The notes below the pieces were generated by a model. That model saw only the letters and a list, made by a program, of their open reading frames with translations. It ran no database searches and was not told the DNA's origin. A stretch of 64,000 bases of DNA, taken from the NCBI GenBank assembly GCA_031555175.1, contig JAVBUP010000002.1:17970-81969 (forward strand), in the 5' to 3' direction. This document shows positions 7,728 through 17,063 of the stretch, piece after piece. Within the stretch, counting starts at the first letter, position 1. Each line of letters opens with the position of its first letter. The translations under genes were made by a program, and so were the position numbers. This stretch comes from JAVBUP01 sp031555175 (GTDB lineage: Bacteria; Bacillota_I; Bacilli_A; Erysipelotrichales; Coprobacillaceae).

Positions 7728-8576
7728 TTAGTCATGAATTTTTAATCCGCTTAATCTTGCTTCATTCATAGGATCCTCAGGATTATGAGTTCCTTTTCCA
7801 GTGTCCAATGCTTGAATTAGCTTCATTTCTTCTACTGTTAACTCAAAATCAAATATATCGATATTACCTTTTATTCTGTCTACATTTGTAGATTTAGGTA
7901 GTGAAATAACTTCTTCTTGATAAATCCATCTTAGAATGATTTGTCCTGGGTTTTTGCCATACTTATTTGCTAAGCTCACAATCACTTCATTTTCTAGTAA
8001 ATCTTTATTACCATGCCCTAATGGATACCAGGCTTCTAATCTAATATTGCTTTCAGTCATTACTTTTCTTAACTCAACTTGTTGCGTAAATGGATTGAAT
8101 TCTACTTGGTTAACTACTGGCATAATTGTCATACCAGCTTTAAACTTATTCCATAAGTTGACAGTGACATTAGAAATCCCAATTGATTTGATTTTACCTT
8201 CCGCTACTGCTTCTTCTAATGCTTTCCAAGCACCCAAATAATCACCATAGGGTTGATGTAATAAATATAAATCAATATAATCTACATCCAATAACTTTAA
8301 TGATGTTTCTATACCATTTTTAGCATTTTCATATCCATAATCTTGTAACCATAATTTTGATGTAATATAGATTTCGCTTCTATCAATTCCACTATCCTTT
8401 ACAGCTTTACCTACATCACTTTCATTTCTATATCCAGCTGCAGTATCAATATGACGATACCCAGCTTTTAACGCTTGTAATGTCGCCTCATATGTTGGCC
8501 CATCGTTAGGAATCATGAATACCCCAAATCCCACAACTGGAATTGTAGTATTATTATTTAATTTAAAATTAGACAT
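7728..8576 (-). CDS. Aldo/keto reductase
   Basis: A 282-residue reductase from the ATG at 8576 (MSNFKLNN), chosen because AAAGGAGG precedes it; the ORF open to 8630 would overlap the upstream gene. The tetrad is DTAAGY (D, Y), TSKLW (K) and LLHQPYGDY (H). NADPH-binding SLPKSTNVDRIKGN near the C-terminus. Second copy of the same subgroup as 6865 and 10363. Confidence 0.92.
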   Translation of the reverse strand: MSNFKLNNNTTIPVVGFGVFMIPNDGPTYEATLQALKAGYRHIDTAAGYRNESDVGKAVKDSGIDRSEIYITSKLWLQDYGYENAKNGIETSLKLLDVDYIDLYLLHQPYGDYLGAWKALEEAVAEGKIKSIGISNVTVNLWNKFKAGMTIMPVVNQVEFNPFTQQVELRKVMTESNIRLEAWYPLGHGNKDLLENEVIVSLANKYGKNPGQIILRWIYQEEVISLPKSTNVDRIKGNIDIFDFELTVEEMKLIQALDTGKGTHNPEDPMNEARLSGLKIHD

Positions 8577-8601
8577 TTTATAACCTCCTTTTATCTCTAT
8601 A

Positions 8602-9576
8602 TTAATGTCCACCAAATACTTCAAAATCAATTGTTTTCAATAAATTATCTATTGCACGAATTTCATCCTTAGATAACTTCACATTTCCTGCCCCAAAATT
8701 TTCTAATATCCGACTCTCTTTTCTACTTCCAGGAATTGGAATAATATACTCTTTTTTACAGATCATCCAAGACAGTGATAATTGCGCCATCGTGCAGTTT
8801 TTTTCTTTGGACATTCTGTCTAATAGGTTCAAGAGTTCTTGAGCCTTTTTAAATCCACGTTCTTGATATTGAGGCATCTCATTTCTAAAGTCCCCTTTAT
8901 CAAAACTAGATTGTGGTGTAAACTTCCCAGATAATAATCCATTTGCTAGCGGAGAAAAAGCAATATAAGAAATTCCTAACTCTTCACAGACTGGAAATAT
9001 ATCTTCATGCCATGTAGCCATCATTGAATAACGATTCTCGATGGCCGATACTGGACAAACAGCATGGGCTCTTCGCAAATATTCTTCATTCACTTCAGAA
9101 ACGCCCCATGCTTTGATCTTGCCACTTGCTATTAAATCTTTCATAACATTTGCTACAACTTCTGGCTCTACTTTAGGATCCATGCGATGTTGATAATATA
9201 AATCGATATAATCAGTTTGAAGTTTATTGAGACTTCCTTCCACCGAAGATCTAATCGTCGCTTCAGAGCTATCCAGCTCTAAATATCCTCCCTTATGCTT
9301 AACACCAAACTTAGTAGCGATAATAACATCTTTACGCACATCCTTTAATGCAATTCCAACTAATTCTTCATTATAAGAGATAGTTCCATCATTATTTTCT
9401 CCCGTATAGCATTCCGCTGTATCAAAGAAGTTATAACCCATATCATACGCTTTTCTAATCATTTTTATTGCATTTTCTTTATCCTCAGCCACACCATAGG
9501 CATGGGAGAAACCCATACAACCTAGCCCTACTGGGCTTACATACATGTCTGTTTTTCCTATTTGTCTTTTGTTCAT
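8602..9576 (-). CDS. Aldo/keto reductase, AKR11/YghZ-like
   Basis: A 324-residue reductase of a different, longer subgroup: MNKRQIGKTDMYVSPVGLGCMGFSHAYG at the start, DTAECYTGE (D, Y), ATKFG (K) and YYQHRMDP (H). The cofactor loop IPIPGSRKESRILEN is typical. It is the only one of the four from this subgroup, so it was not made by tandem duplication of the others. Same operon, after the flavodoxin-ferredoxin gene. Confidence 0.92.
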   Translation of the reverse strand: MNKRQIGKTDMYVSPVGLGCMGFSHAYGVAEDKENAIKMIRKAYDMGYNFFDTAECYTGENNDGTISYNEELVGIALKDVRKDVIIATKFGVKHKGGYLELDSSEATIRSSVEGSLNKLQTDYIDLYYQHRMDPKVEPEVVANVMKDLIASGKIKAWGVSEVNEEYLRRAHAVCPVSAIENRYSMMATWHEDIFPVCEELGISYIAFSPLANGLLSGKFTPQSSFDKGDFRNEMPQYQERGFKKAQELLNLLDRMSKEKNCTMAQLSLSWMICKKEYIIPIPGSRKESRILENFGAGNVKLSKDEIRAIDNLLKTIDFEVFGGH

Positions 9577-9588
9577 TTCTATTTTCCT

Positions 9589-10350
9589 TTATTGTTGATT
9601 CGAATTGATGATATCTTGCAATGTCACGTTTTCATTTCTGAATCTTGCATTTTGATTTTTCTCTGGCATTGCCATTATAATCGCTTTTTGTGGACAATTT
9701 TGGGCACAGGCTAAACAAAACTCACAAGTGTTCAGTGCCCTTTTAGCGAAGTCATCCTCAATGTAGAATCTTCCCACTGGACATACCTTTGCACAAATAC
9801 CACAACCAACACATTTATCTGTAACCGTAATTTGCTCACCATTGATTAACTCAGGATGTTCTCCAAAGATTTTTGCCATTCTAGCATGGAAGTCAATTTG
9901 ACTTTGCTCAGCTTGCGGGATAAACTTTTTTCTGTTCTTGATATCAGCTAAAGCTTGCGCTATATCTTGATCTGTGGTTTTAGTTAAGGTTAACTCTTCA
10001 GCCATATCTAGCGTTGGTAAATAATTGTCAACCATCCATACTGTATGAATATAATCAATATTTAAACCAAACTCTTTCGCTTTGGCATAGATGAACTCTG
10101 GTGAGTCCGTCGCATCTTTACCATAAGTTATAATCATATAGAAATAATCTGTTTTAAACGTTGCCTTCTTTAAGAAGTCTAAAACAATCTTGGGTGGCTC
10201 ACCAGCAAATACCGGCCACACTACTCCAATTGTTTCATCTTCAAATACTAGTTTGTCTTGTTTTAAAATTTGTGGAATACTTACTAATTTTTGATCCAGT
10301 TGTCTTGCCACATGGAGACTGTTTCCTGTTGCTGTAAAGTAAAATAACAT
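9589..10350 (-). CDS. EFR1-type flavodoxin-ferredoxin protein
   Basis: A 253-residue redox protein. The N-terminal half is flavodoxin-like (MLFYFTATGNSLHVARQL) and the C-terminus has two [4Fe-4S] motifs, CVGCGICAKVCPVG and CEFCLACAQNCPQ. This is the EFR1 architecture common in anaerobes, where it carries electrons between pyridine nucleotides, flavins and ferredoxin. Its place among four aldo/keto reductases suggests supply of reducing power for carbonyl reduction, which is inference. Confidence 0.9.
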   Translation of the reverse strand: MLFYFTATGNSLHVARQLDQKLVSIPQILKQDKLVFEDETIGVVWPVFAGEPPKIVLDFLKKATFKTDYFYMIITYGKDATDSPEFIYAKAKEFGLNIDYIHTVWMVDNYLPTLDMAEELTLTKTTDQDIAQALADIKNRKKFIPQAEQSQIDFHARMAKIFGEHPELINGEQITVTDKCVGCGICAKVCPVGRFYIEDDFAKRALNTCEFCLACAQNCPQKAIIMAMPEKNQNARFRNENVTLQDIINSNQQ

Positions 10351-10362
10351 TTCTTTTTCCTC

Positions 10363-11211
10363 CTAGTCGTGTATTTTATATTTGTTCAACCACTTTGCGG
10401 TTGTGTAACATTGATGATCAATGATTTCGCTATGTCCTATATCTAACTGCTTAATTTTATTTTGATCATCTTCATCCAAAGTAAAGCCAAATATTTCGAT
10501 GTTTTCCTTCATTCTTTCTAAATGAGTGGTTTTAGGAATCGTTATTACTCCCTTTTGTAGATGCCATCTTAATATCACTTGTGAGATAGTTTTTTGATAC
10601 TTATCAGCGATCTCCTTAAGTATTGGATTTTCAAAAATATCTCTTTGTCCTTCATTAAGCGGCCCCCATGCCTGAGCAAGACAGTCATAATTATTCATTA
10701 ATGATATTGTATCAGCTTGTTGGTGAAAGGGATGAATCTCTATTTGATTAATCATAGGTTTGATTGTTGAGTTCAAACTAAGATCTACAAATCTTTCCTG
10801 CGAAAAATTACATACTCCAATCGCTTTAATTTTTCCTTGTTTATAGAGTTCTTCTAAAGCTCTCCAAGAACCGTAATAATCACTATAAGGCTGATGAATA
10901 AGATATAAATCTAGGTAATCAGTTTGAAGATTATTCAGGCTAGTATAAAATGCTTTTAATGTATTCTCATAACCTGCATCTTGGATCCATACTTTTGAAG
11001 TGATGAATATTTCATCCCTAGGTATCTTCGATTTTACAATAGCGTCGCCTATTTCTTTTTCATTGAAATAACTAGCTGCAGTATCAATAAGTCGATATCC
11101 GCAAGCAAGCGCATTTAATATACATTTGAATGTCTCTTGTGGTGATATACATAATGTCCCATAACCTAACATAGGGATCATTACACCATTTGAGAATTTA
11201 GTATACTCCAT
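10363..11211 (-). CDS. Aldo/keto reductase
   Basis: A 282-residue reductase, first gene of the leftward operon. Catalytic residues are read from DTAASY (about D43, Y48), TSKVW (K) and LIHQPYSDY (H), with cofactor loop TIPKTTHLERMKEN. It resembles the copies at 6865 and 7728 throughout. It is divergent from the LysR gene across a 110-base spacer holding an inverted repeat, which makes it the likely direct target. Confidence 0.93.
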   Translation of the reverse strand: MEYTKFSNGVMIPMLGYGTLCISPQETFKCILNALACGYRLIDTAASYFNEKEIGDAIVKSKIPRDEIFITSKVWIQDAGYENTLKAFYTSLNNLQTDYLDLYLIHQPYSDYYGSWRALEELYKQGKIKAIGVCNFSQERFVDLSLNSTIKPMINQIEIHPFHQQADTISLMNNYDCLAQAWGPLNEGQRDIFENPILKEIADKYQKTISQVILRWHLQKGVITIPKTTHLERMKENIEIFGFTLDEDDQNKIKQLDIGHSEIIDHQCYTTAKWLNKYKIHD

Positions 11212-11264
11212 AAGATACCTCCTACTCTTTACACCATTATTTTATCTAGGCACATAAAAAAAGT

Positions 11265-11285
11265 ACAATATCAATAATGTATTGT
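11265..11285. promoter_or_regulatory. Probable LysR-type operator
   Basis: ACAATA and TATTGT form perfect 6-bp arms separated by 9 bp, containing the LysR T-N11-A pattern. It sits between the divergent LysR and aldo/keto reductase genes, just ahead of the TATAAT (11288-11293) of the LysR gene. Confidence 0.65.
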
Positions 11286-11322
11286 GCTATAATTAATATG
11301 CATAGTGAAAGGTGGTTTACAA

Positions 11323-12192
11323 ATGTTTGAATTAACTCAATTACTGTATTTTGTGACTATCGTTGAACAGGGAACAATATCGAGAGCATCTGAAGTGCTA
11401 CTTGTCTCTCAACCAGCCTTGACTCGATCATTAAAGAAACTTGAAGAAAGTTTAGAGGTTGAATTGTTTGACAGAAAGAAAAATAAAATTATTCTTAACG
11501 AAAATGGACAATTAGCATTCAAGCATGCAAAAAATATTATTGAACAGTCCAAGACGATGAAGAGCGATCTTGTGTTTTTTAATAAGCATAAGAATACAAT
11601 AGTTCTAGGTTCATTAGCCCCTGCTCCAATCTGGGCATTGACTAATTTGTTTAATAAAAAGTATCCTGGCATGAATGTTGAGAAGACAATGGAAAACTCT
11701 GATACTCAACTTATACATGGATTAAGGAATGATTTATACAATATTATAGTTTTAGATTATCCTTATGAACATAAAGATTATCAATCAATCCAATTATTTA
11801 GTGAGAATCTTTACCTTTCACTTCCCCCAGCGCATCCTCTTGCATTGTTTAACGAAGTATCATTTGCTGATTTGAATGGCGAGAGCATTTTACTTTTATC
11901 AAAGATTGGGTTTTGGAATGAAATATGTTTGAAGCATATTCCTGACTCTCATCTACTAGTGCAAAGCGATGAAAACATATTTAATGAAATCCGTAGAGCC
12001 TCCGCCCTCCCACACTTTAGATCAAATATTACTTTAGGTCGTAGCAATGATGATAATAGAATTAATATTCCTATCTCCGATAAAGAAGCTCAAGTGAAGT
12101 ATTATGCAATATTTAAAAAGAACAAAAAAGAGATGTTTCAATTTATAAGAGATGATATAAAAAATATTAATTGGAATGAAATATTATTATAA
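11323..12192 (+). CDS. LysR family transcriptional regulator
   Basis: About 289 residues from the ATG at 11323 (MFELTQLLYFVTIVEQ), chosen because GAAAGGTGG precedes it; the GTG at 11305 is unlikely. N-terminal winged helix (RASEVLLVSQPALTRSLKKLEESLEVELFDR) and a periplasmic-binding-like effector domain (NIIVLDYPYEH, LSLPPAHPLA). It probably senses a metabolite linked to the divergent aldo/keto reductase operon and controls both directions. Confidence 0.92.
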   Translation: MFELTQLLYFVTIVEQGTISRASEVLLVSQPALTRSLKKLEESLEVELFDRKKNKIILNENGQLAFKHAKNIIEQSKTMKSDLVFFNKHKNTIVLGSLAPAPIWALTNLFNKKYPGMNVEKTMENSDTQLIHGLRNDLYNIIVLDYPYEHKDYQSIQLFSENLYLSLPPAHPLALFNEVSFADLNGESILLLSKIGFWNEICLKHIPDSHLLVQSDENIFNEIRRASALPHFRSNITLGRSNDDNRINIPISDKEAQVKYYAIFKKNKKEMFQFIRDDIKNINWNEILL

Positions 12193-12210
12193 TTAACTAT
12201 ATTTCAAATG

Positions 12211-12240
12211 ACAAACACTGACTGTTGGTTAGTGTTTTTA
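12211..12240 (+). terminator. Terminator of the LysR gene
   Basis: AAACACT pairs with AGTGTTT around a 12-base loop and is followed by TTT. It is backed by a leftward terminator a few bases on. Confidence 0.75.
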
Positions 12241-12246
12241 AAACTA

Positions 12247-12276
12247 TAAAAATGAACGAGACAACTCGTTCATAAT
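12247..12276 (-). terminator. Terminator of the MFS gene
   Basis: On the minus strand ATGAACGAG pairs with CTCGTTCAT around a 4-base loop, followed by TTTTTAT. It lies just after the transporter stop. Confidence 0.85.
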
Positions 12277-12289
12277 TCTAATAAAACAT

Positions 12290-13693
12290 TTACTCTGGCA
12301 CATATTTGTATGTAATTAAGAATGACACTACAGCAGCAATTAAAGCAATATATCCCATCACTGGTAATGCATCACCAACTCCTGTTTCGTACATATTTAA
12401 TATCATACCAAATCCTGCTGTTACAAATGATGATACTATCGCTGGTATAAATGTTAGCATAGAATTCGCCATTCCTAACTGGTGTCTTTCAACCTCTGAT
12501 AACCCATAAGGTTGTAAAGTTACTGCTTGCATACTCTCTGCTATACCTAGTAGCAATGAAGCTACTAAAAATAATATAAATACTATCTCAAAACCAAGCC
12601 CAAATGTCATAACAGCAACGGCAATAATTGTTAGGGCCATACTATAAACAAGTAGTGGTCTGAAACTTCCTTTATGCCTTTTCTTCATAATAGTTACAAA
12701 TGTAACTGGTAAGAGAATTGTGGCAATTGTCTTTGGTAAGCTAACCATTCCACTCGATGTTGCTGACTGGCCTAATACTTTTTGAATATAAAGCACAATA
12801 TAGACAGTTAGGATAGTTGTATAAGGCATTTTTAATCCAGTTAAAATACTTGATACAGTAAATGATTTTGCTTTAAATAAATGTAAATCAATGATTGGAT
12901 TCTTTGATTTAGTTAAATTACGAATCATTAATACAGTAAATATTACCCCAATAACTAGTAGAGCGATGATAACAGGAGAAGTCCATTCTACTTGCTTTCC
13001 ACCTATAGTCAAAATAGTAATGAATGAAGCGACTACAATAGTAATATACGTAAACCCAATAAAATCTAAGCCTTTTGTACTTTCAACAGGCTTATTTTGA
13101 TAATTTTTCATTAATAATAAATAAGCTATTGCTGCAAAAGGAATTGGTACAAAGAAAGTAAAACTTGGGACTTTTAAATCAGTTAAAGCCCCGGCAATAA
13201 ATGGAGTTGCAACCATAGCTAAGTTAGTTACTGTGCTAACATATCCAAAGTAAGCACTTCTTTCACTTGTCTCTGCAATATCAGTGACAATAGAAAACCC
13301 TGTTACAATCAAAATCCCATTAACAAAACCTAAGATGACAATGGCGATTAAGAATGTAGAAATATCTAATGCTATACCACAAACTGCCCCGCTAATAATA
13401 AGCACAGGTACTAAAATTTGAACTAATCTCTTACGTCCGAAGATATCTCCTAATTTACCGCCAATCAACATCCCTAATGCACTTTCTACACTTCGAATAA
13501 CAACGATTGGTGTATATAGATCAGTCGCATCAAATTTCCCTAAAATATTTGGCAAACAAATCGCAATACATAATGAAATAAAAAAATCCGCAATCATTAA
13601 TGAAAGTGTTCCAAATAAGGCAGACTTCTTTTCTTTGCCATCAAGCACAATATATGCTGTCTTACTACTTAATGACTCTTTATTATTTTCCAT
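12290..13693 (-). CDS. MFS transporter, drug efflux type
   Basis: About 467 residues from the ATG at 13693 (MENNKESLSS), after AAAGGGGAA. About 12-14 membrane helices. The motif-A loop is visible as GGKLGDIFGRKRL after helix 2, which is characteristic of drug:H+ antiporters. It is divergent from a TetR regulator whose promoter carries two palindromes, the standard layout for a TetR-controlled exporter. Substrate unknown. Confidence 0.9.
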   Translation of the reverse strand: MENNKESLSSKTAYIVLDGKEKKSALFGTLSLMIADFFISLCIAICLPNILGKFDATDLYTPIVVIRSVESALGMLIGGKLGDIFGRKRLVQILVPVLIISGAVCGIALDISTFLIAIVILGFVNGILIVTGFSIVTDIAETSERSAYFGYVSTVTNLAMVATPFIAGALTDLKVPSFTFFVPIPFAAIAYLLLMKNYQNKPVESTKGLDFIGFTYITIVVASFITILTIGGKQVEWTSPVIIALLVIGVIFTVLMIRNLTKSKNPIIDLHLFKAKSFTVSSILTGLKMPYTTILTVYIVLYIQKVLGQSATSSGMVSLPKTIATILLPVTFVTIMKKRHKGSFRPLLVYSMALTIIAVAVMTFGLGFEIVFILFLVASLLLGIAESMQAVTLQPYGLSEVERHQLGMANSMLTFIPAIVSSFVTAGFGMILNMYETGVGDALPVMGYIALIAAVVSFLITYKYVPE

Positions 13694-13840
13694 AAAATTC
13701 CCCTTTAGCAAATTATTTTGTTACCATAACATTAGAATAAAATATATTTTAAAGCAATAACAATTTTACATTTTTTACATAATCTTTACCATTACCGTAA
13801 ATTTTCGTAAAATAATGTCATTTATTGAATAACTACCACC

Positions 13841-13889
13841 TTGACAGCTAATTATAGTTAGCCTATAATATAAGCTAATCATAATTAGC
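13841..13889 (+). promoter_or_regulatory. tetR promoter with two TetR-type operators
   Basis: TTGACA (13841-13846) and TATAAT (13864-13869) are 17 bp apart. GCTAATTATAGTTAGC (13847-13862) fills the spacer and GCTAATCATAATTAGC (13874-13889), with perfect 6-bp arms, covers the expected start site. The two 16-bp sites are 27 bp apart centre to centre, about 2.6 turns. Binding would block the regulator's own promoter and may repress the divergent exporter. Confidence 0.88.
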
Positions 13890-13901
13890 CAGGAGGAGCA
13901 T

Positions 13902-14522
13902 ATGAATACAAAACAAAAAATATTAGATGCAGCGTTATCACTATTTTCCATTAAGGGATATACAGCAGTATATGTCGGTGATATTGCTGGAGCTGTTGGA
14001 ATTAAAACCCCATCTCTATATAAACACTTTAAAAGCAAACAAGATATATTTGATTCCATCTTAGAGGAGATGAAAACTCGTTATCAACGACAAGCATTAT
14101 CATTAAATATGGATGGAAATAACCCTGTTATGGATGCTAATATATTTGCTAGCACTTCTGAAGATACTTTAGTGGAAATGGGCATTACATTATTCAAATA
14201 TTATCTTCATGATGACTATGCTTGCAAGTTTAGAAAGATGTTAACAATCGAGCAGTTCAATAATCAAGCATTAGCACAGCTTTATTCTCAAAAGTATGTT
14301 GATGAACCACTTTCTTATCAGTCTACTCTTTTATCTCTTATTATTAATATGGGTGAATTAAAGGATTTCAACACTAACATTATGGCATTACACTTCTATG
14401 CCCCAATATATTTGTTACTAACGATTTGTGATCGTCATCCTGATAAAGAAGGCGAAGCTTTGCTGACAATCAAAAATCATATCAGACAGTTTAGATTAAT
14501 CTATGGAAAGGAGATACAATAA
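13902..14522 (+). CDS. TetR family transcriptional regulator
   Basis: A 206-residue repressor. The N-terminal helix-turn-helix is canonical (ILDAALSLFSIKGY, then IAGAVGIKTPSLYKHFKSKQDIF). The C-terminal ligand domain is divergent. The stop overlaps the next ATG (TAATG), so it is cotranscribed with the flavodoxin reductase. Two palindromes over its promoter indicate autorepression. Confidence 0.93.
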   Translation: MNTKQKILDAALSLFSIKGYTAVYVGDIAGAVGIKTPSLYKHFKSKQDIFDSILEEMKTRYQRQALSLNMDGNNPVMDANIFASTSEDTLVEMGITLFKYYLHDDYACKFRKMLTIEQFNNQALAQLYSQKYVDEPLSYQSTLLSLIINMGELKDFNTNIMALHFYAPIYLLLTICDRHPDKEGEALLTIKNHIRQFRLIYGKEIQ

Positions 14523-15217
14523 TGAATATTCTTTTAATACATGGTCAAAATCATCACGGAAGTTCTTACCATATTGGTAGAATGGTTGCTAATAAACTTG
14601 GTGATAATAATGAAATCGCTGAATTCTTTCTGCCTAGAGATTTAAACCACTTCTGTTTAGGATGTTATCAATGTCTAGAAGATGAATCTCGCTGTCCTTT
14701 CTATGCAGATAAAAAACCTATTATGGATAAGATTGAAGAAGCTGATTTTTTGATTTTTACAACTCCTACTTACTGCATGAGAGCTTCAGCTCCCATGAAA
14801 GCTTTTATAGATCTCACATTTGATTATTGGCTGCCGCATAAGCCAAAAGAAGTTATGTTTCATAAAAAAGCTGTAGTTATTTCTACAGCCGCTGGTTCAG
14901 GAGCAAAACACGCAACAAAAGATATCTCTAATACCCTATTCTATTGGGGGATACCAAATGTTAGATGTTATGGTATTACCACGCAATCCATGAACTGGGC
15001 AGGTATTAGCGCTAAGAAAAAGGACAAAATCAAAATAGATACCACAAAACTCGCTAAATACTTAATGGCACGCAGAATTCATACAAGTTTAAAGCAGAAA
15101 TTCATGTTCAATATGATGGGTGTCATGCAAAAGAAAAATATGGGTTCGCATCCATCTGAAAAGATATATTGGGAGAAACACGGTTGGCTAGATAAGTCTC
15201 GCCCTTGGAAGAAGTAG
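14522..15217 (+). CDS. Flavodoxin family NAD(P)H-dependent oxidoreductase
   Basis: A 231-residue protein with flavodoxin-like start LLIHGQNHHGSSYHIG and the anaerobe-type cysteine cluster CLGCYQCLEDESRCPF. TPTYCMRASAPMKAFIDL forms the flavin/dimer region. The basic C-terminal ~40 residues extend past the core fold. Translationally coupled to tetR. With the adjacent exporter it looks like a detoxification unit: reduce or export an electrophile. That role is inferred. Confidence 0.88.
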   Translation: MNILLIHGQNHHGSSYHIGRMVANKLGDNNEIAEFFLPRDLNHFCLGCYQCLEDESRCPFYADKKPIMDKIEEADFLIFTTPTYCMRASAPMKAFIDLTFDYWLPHKPKEVMFHKKAVVISTAAGSGAKHATKDISNTLFYWGIPNVRCYGITTQSMNWAGISAKKKDKIKIDTTKLAKYLMARRIHTSLKQKFMFNMMGVMQKKNMGSHPSEKIYWEKHGWLDKSRPWKK

Positions 15218-15219
15218 AA

Positions 15220-15253
15220 TTAAAGGATATCTATTACCTAGATATCCTTTTCA
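15220..15253. terminator. Bidirectional terminator
   Basis: AAAGGATATCTA pairs with TAGATATCCTTT around a 5-base loop, with A before and T after, so it can stop transcription from both sides. It overlaps the stop of the convergent membrane-protein gene. Confidence 0.85.
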
Positions 15254-15944
15254 AATTCAAAATTGCAATTAACAGCAATGCTACAACTACTGTAATAGTT
15301 GCATTAGCCAATAAATATGGCATAGAAGTTAATAAATAATCACTAAATAAATTAAAGATACCTAAAAAGCTTACTCCACCTGGAATACTAAAAGTCGGAT
15401 TAGGCATAAATCTTAGTTGCATATAAATAACTGCTACAATCAAACTGATTAGACACAGTATTGATATAATCTCAAACCTATATCTTAGATACTTTCTAAT
15501 GAATTGGAATAGATAAATTAGCACTATCACTTCAACTAGAAAAATAAAGAGATATCCTAAAAGGTATACTAATACAAGATGAGCTTGGTAGCGATATAAG
15601 GTAGTGAATATACCATATATCTCACTGCTTCTTCCAAGTAGCAAAACCACAACAAATATCCATCCAAAGTATAACCAATGAACTATTAATATTATAATGG
15701 CTTTAAGTAATTTGTATATGACTTGTGAAAATGACTCATGATTAGTTTTATGGATTCTTAATGCCTTTAAGATATTATGTAATAAGCTAAATATTACGAT
15801 TATACTGTTAACTATAAATGAGATTAGCATAAAGACCATTAAAGGATGCGGGCTCAAATATGACGTTAATGACATCACAATTGTAATCAATAATAAAGAT
15901 ATATAGTATCTATAAGAAAATACTTTTTTTACTATAGTACTCAC
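15234..15944 (-). CDS. Polytopic membrane protein of unknown function
   Basis: A 236-residue, strongly hydrophobic protein with about six membrane helices (near residues 13-30, 33-58, 80-102, 118-142, 160-176, 205-230). The start overlaps nothing and lies two bases after the stop of the EEP-family gene, so the two are one operon and may work together at the membrane. No family recognised. Confidence 0.75.
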   Translation of the reverse strand: MSTIVKKVFSYRYYISLLLITIVMSLTSYLSPHPLMVFMLISFIVNSIIVIFSLLHNILKALRIHKTNHESFSQVIYKLLKAIIILIVHWLYFGWIFVVVLLLGRSSEIYGIFTTLYRYQAHLVLVYLLGYLFIFLVEVIVLIYLFQFIRKYLRYRFEIISILCLISLIVAVIYMQLRFMPNPTFSIPGGVSFLGIFNLFSDYLLTSMPYLLANATITVVVALLLIAILNLKRISR

Positions 15945-15946
15945 CG

Positions 15947-16792
15947 CTACTCGCCACTCCCTTCTTTGTGAAGGCTAATCTCACACCATAATATATTATG
16001 GTCAGAAAACGTGGTGTTTTGCATATTAGTAGATAATATTTGCATATTATTTGAGACATAAATATTATCAACGAATGCAAAGCCCCTAAAAGTAATAAAC
16101 TGCTTTTGGGCTGATGTTACTTGTTGATAACCATTAATTGAATAAATATCTTCAATTGTAAAGTTATTCATATCTCCTAGTAGCATTGTATTTTCTCGAT
16201 CCATAAGTAGATCACTTATAAAATTTACTTGATCACTTCTAATACTGCGATTAAAATATGTCAAATGTGTATTATAAACAGTTAATTTAAAACCGTTTAT
16301 ATCAATGACTGCGCCAGCTAATATACGCGGTTCGGCTAATGTAGCATTAGGCAACTCATGTGATTCAACTTCGAGAATGGGATACTTACTTAAAATGCCC
16401 AATCCATAATCACCACTAATTATCCACATGCTTTTATAAAAATAATAATATTCATATCCGGCCTCTTCGCCTAATACACTGACCATGTCTAGATAATTGG
16501 ATCTTGACGCATTTCTATCTACTTCTTGCAAAACTATAATATCTAAATCTAAATCTTTTACATCGTTGACAAATGAACTAGTTGCGTTACCATTGTCTAA
16601 GCTTTTAATATTATAGGTCCCAACTTTTATAGTTGAAGGCTGAGTTTCAGTTGTACCAACTTGCTCTTGAAGAACTATACGATAATCTCGATCTTGAAAT
16701 CTCCACAAACAAATAGCGGTTGATATAACTATTACTACCAATACTAATATTAACAATATTTTTCTTATTCTTTTCTTTATCACTATATTCAC
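15947..16792 (-). CDS. Membrane-anchored endonuclease/exonuclease/phosphatase family enzyme
   Basis: A 281-residue protein with an N-terminal anchor (LLILVLVVIVISTAICLW), followed by an extracellular EEP-fold domain. Catalytic motifs are all visible: GTYNI, LQEVDRN, YNTHLTYF, LLGDMNN and the terminal SDHN. This superfamily includes Mg-dependent nucleases, phosphodiesterases and sphingomyelinase-like enzymes. Outside-facing members often act on DNA or phospholipids. First gene of a two-gene operon with a polytopic membrane protein. Confidence 0.88.
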   Translation of the reverse strand: MNIVIKKRIRKILLILVLVVIVISTAICLWRFQDRDYRIVLQEQVGTTETQPSTIKVGTYNIKSLDNGNATSSFVNDVKDLDLDIIVLQEVDRNASRSNYLDMVSVLGEEAGYEYYYFYKSMWIISGDYGLGILSKYPILEVESHELPNATLAEPRILAGAVIDINGFKLTVYNTHLTYFNRSIRSDQVNFISDLLMDRENTMLLGDMNNFTIEDIYSINGYQQVTSAQKQFITFRGFAFVDNIYVSNNMQILSTNMQNTTFSDHNILWCEISLHKEGSGE

Positions 16793-16814
16793 CTCATTAA
16801 ATTAACTACCTACT

Positions 16815-16845
16815 AGATAAGCATAGCTTACAAGATAAGCATAGC
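16815..16845. repeat. 13-bp direct repeat upstream of the EEP operon
   Basis: AGATAAGCATAGC occurs at 16815-16827 and 16833-16845, with an 18-bp period, just upstream of the leftward EEP operon. Possibly a tandem regulator site. The rest of the 16793-17063 spacer holds no gene. Confidence 0.6.
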
Positions 16846-17063
16846 ATTAAATCAAACTTTAAAGTCAAGTATTTCAAAATATTTATGAATTGTTTAGAAA
16901 ATATAACTTTAATAAATTTTATTTTGACAATTTTCGATAAAGAAAGACAAAAGAATAAATATATGTTAAAATAGTTGCAGAATAATAAACAGTAAATAAA
17001 ACGACACTATAAAGTATTAAATACTAGATATTATTTATATCTTTCATACAAAAGGAGACTACT

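Noticed and set aside
13775..14059. 94-residue minus-strand ORF over the tetR start
   Set aside because: It overlaps the tetR coding start and both operators, and has no ribosome site or family features.
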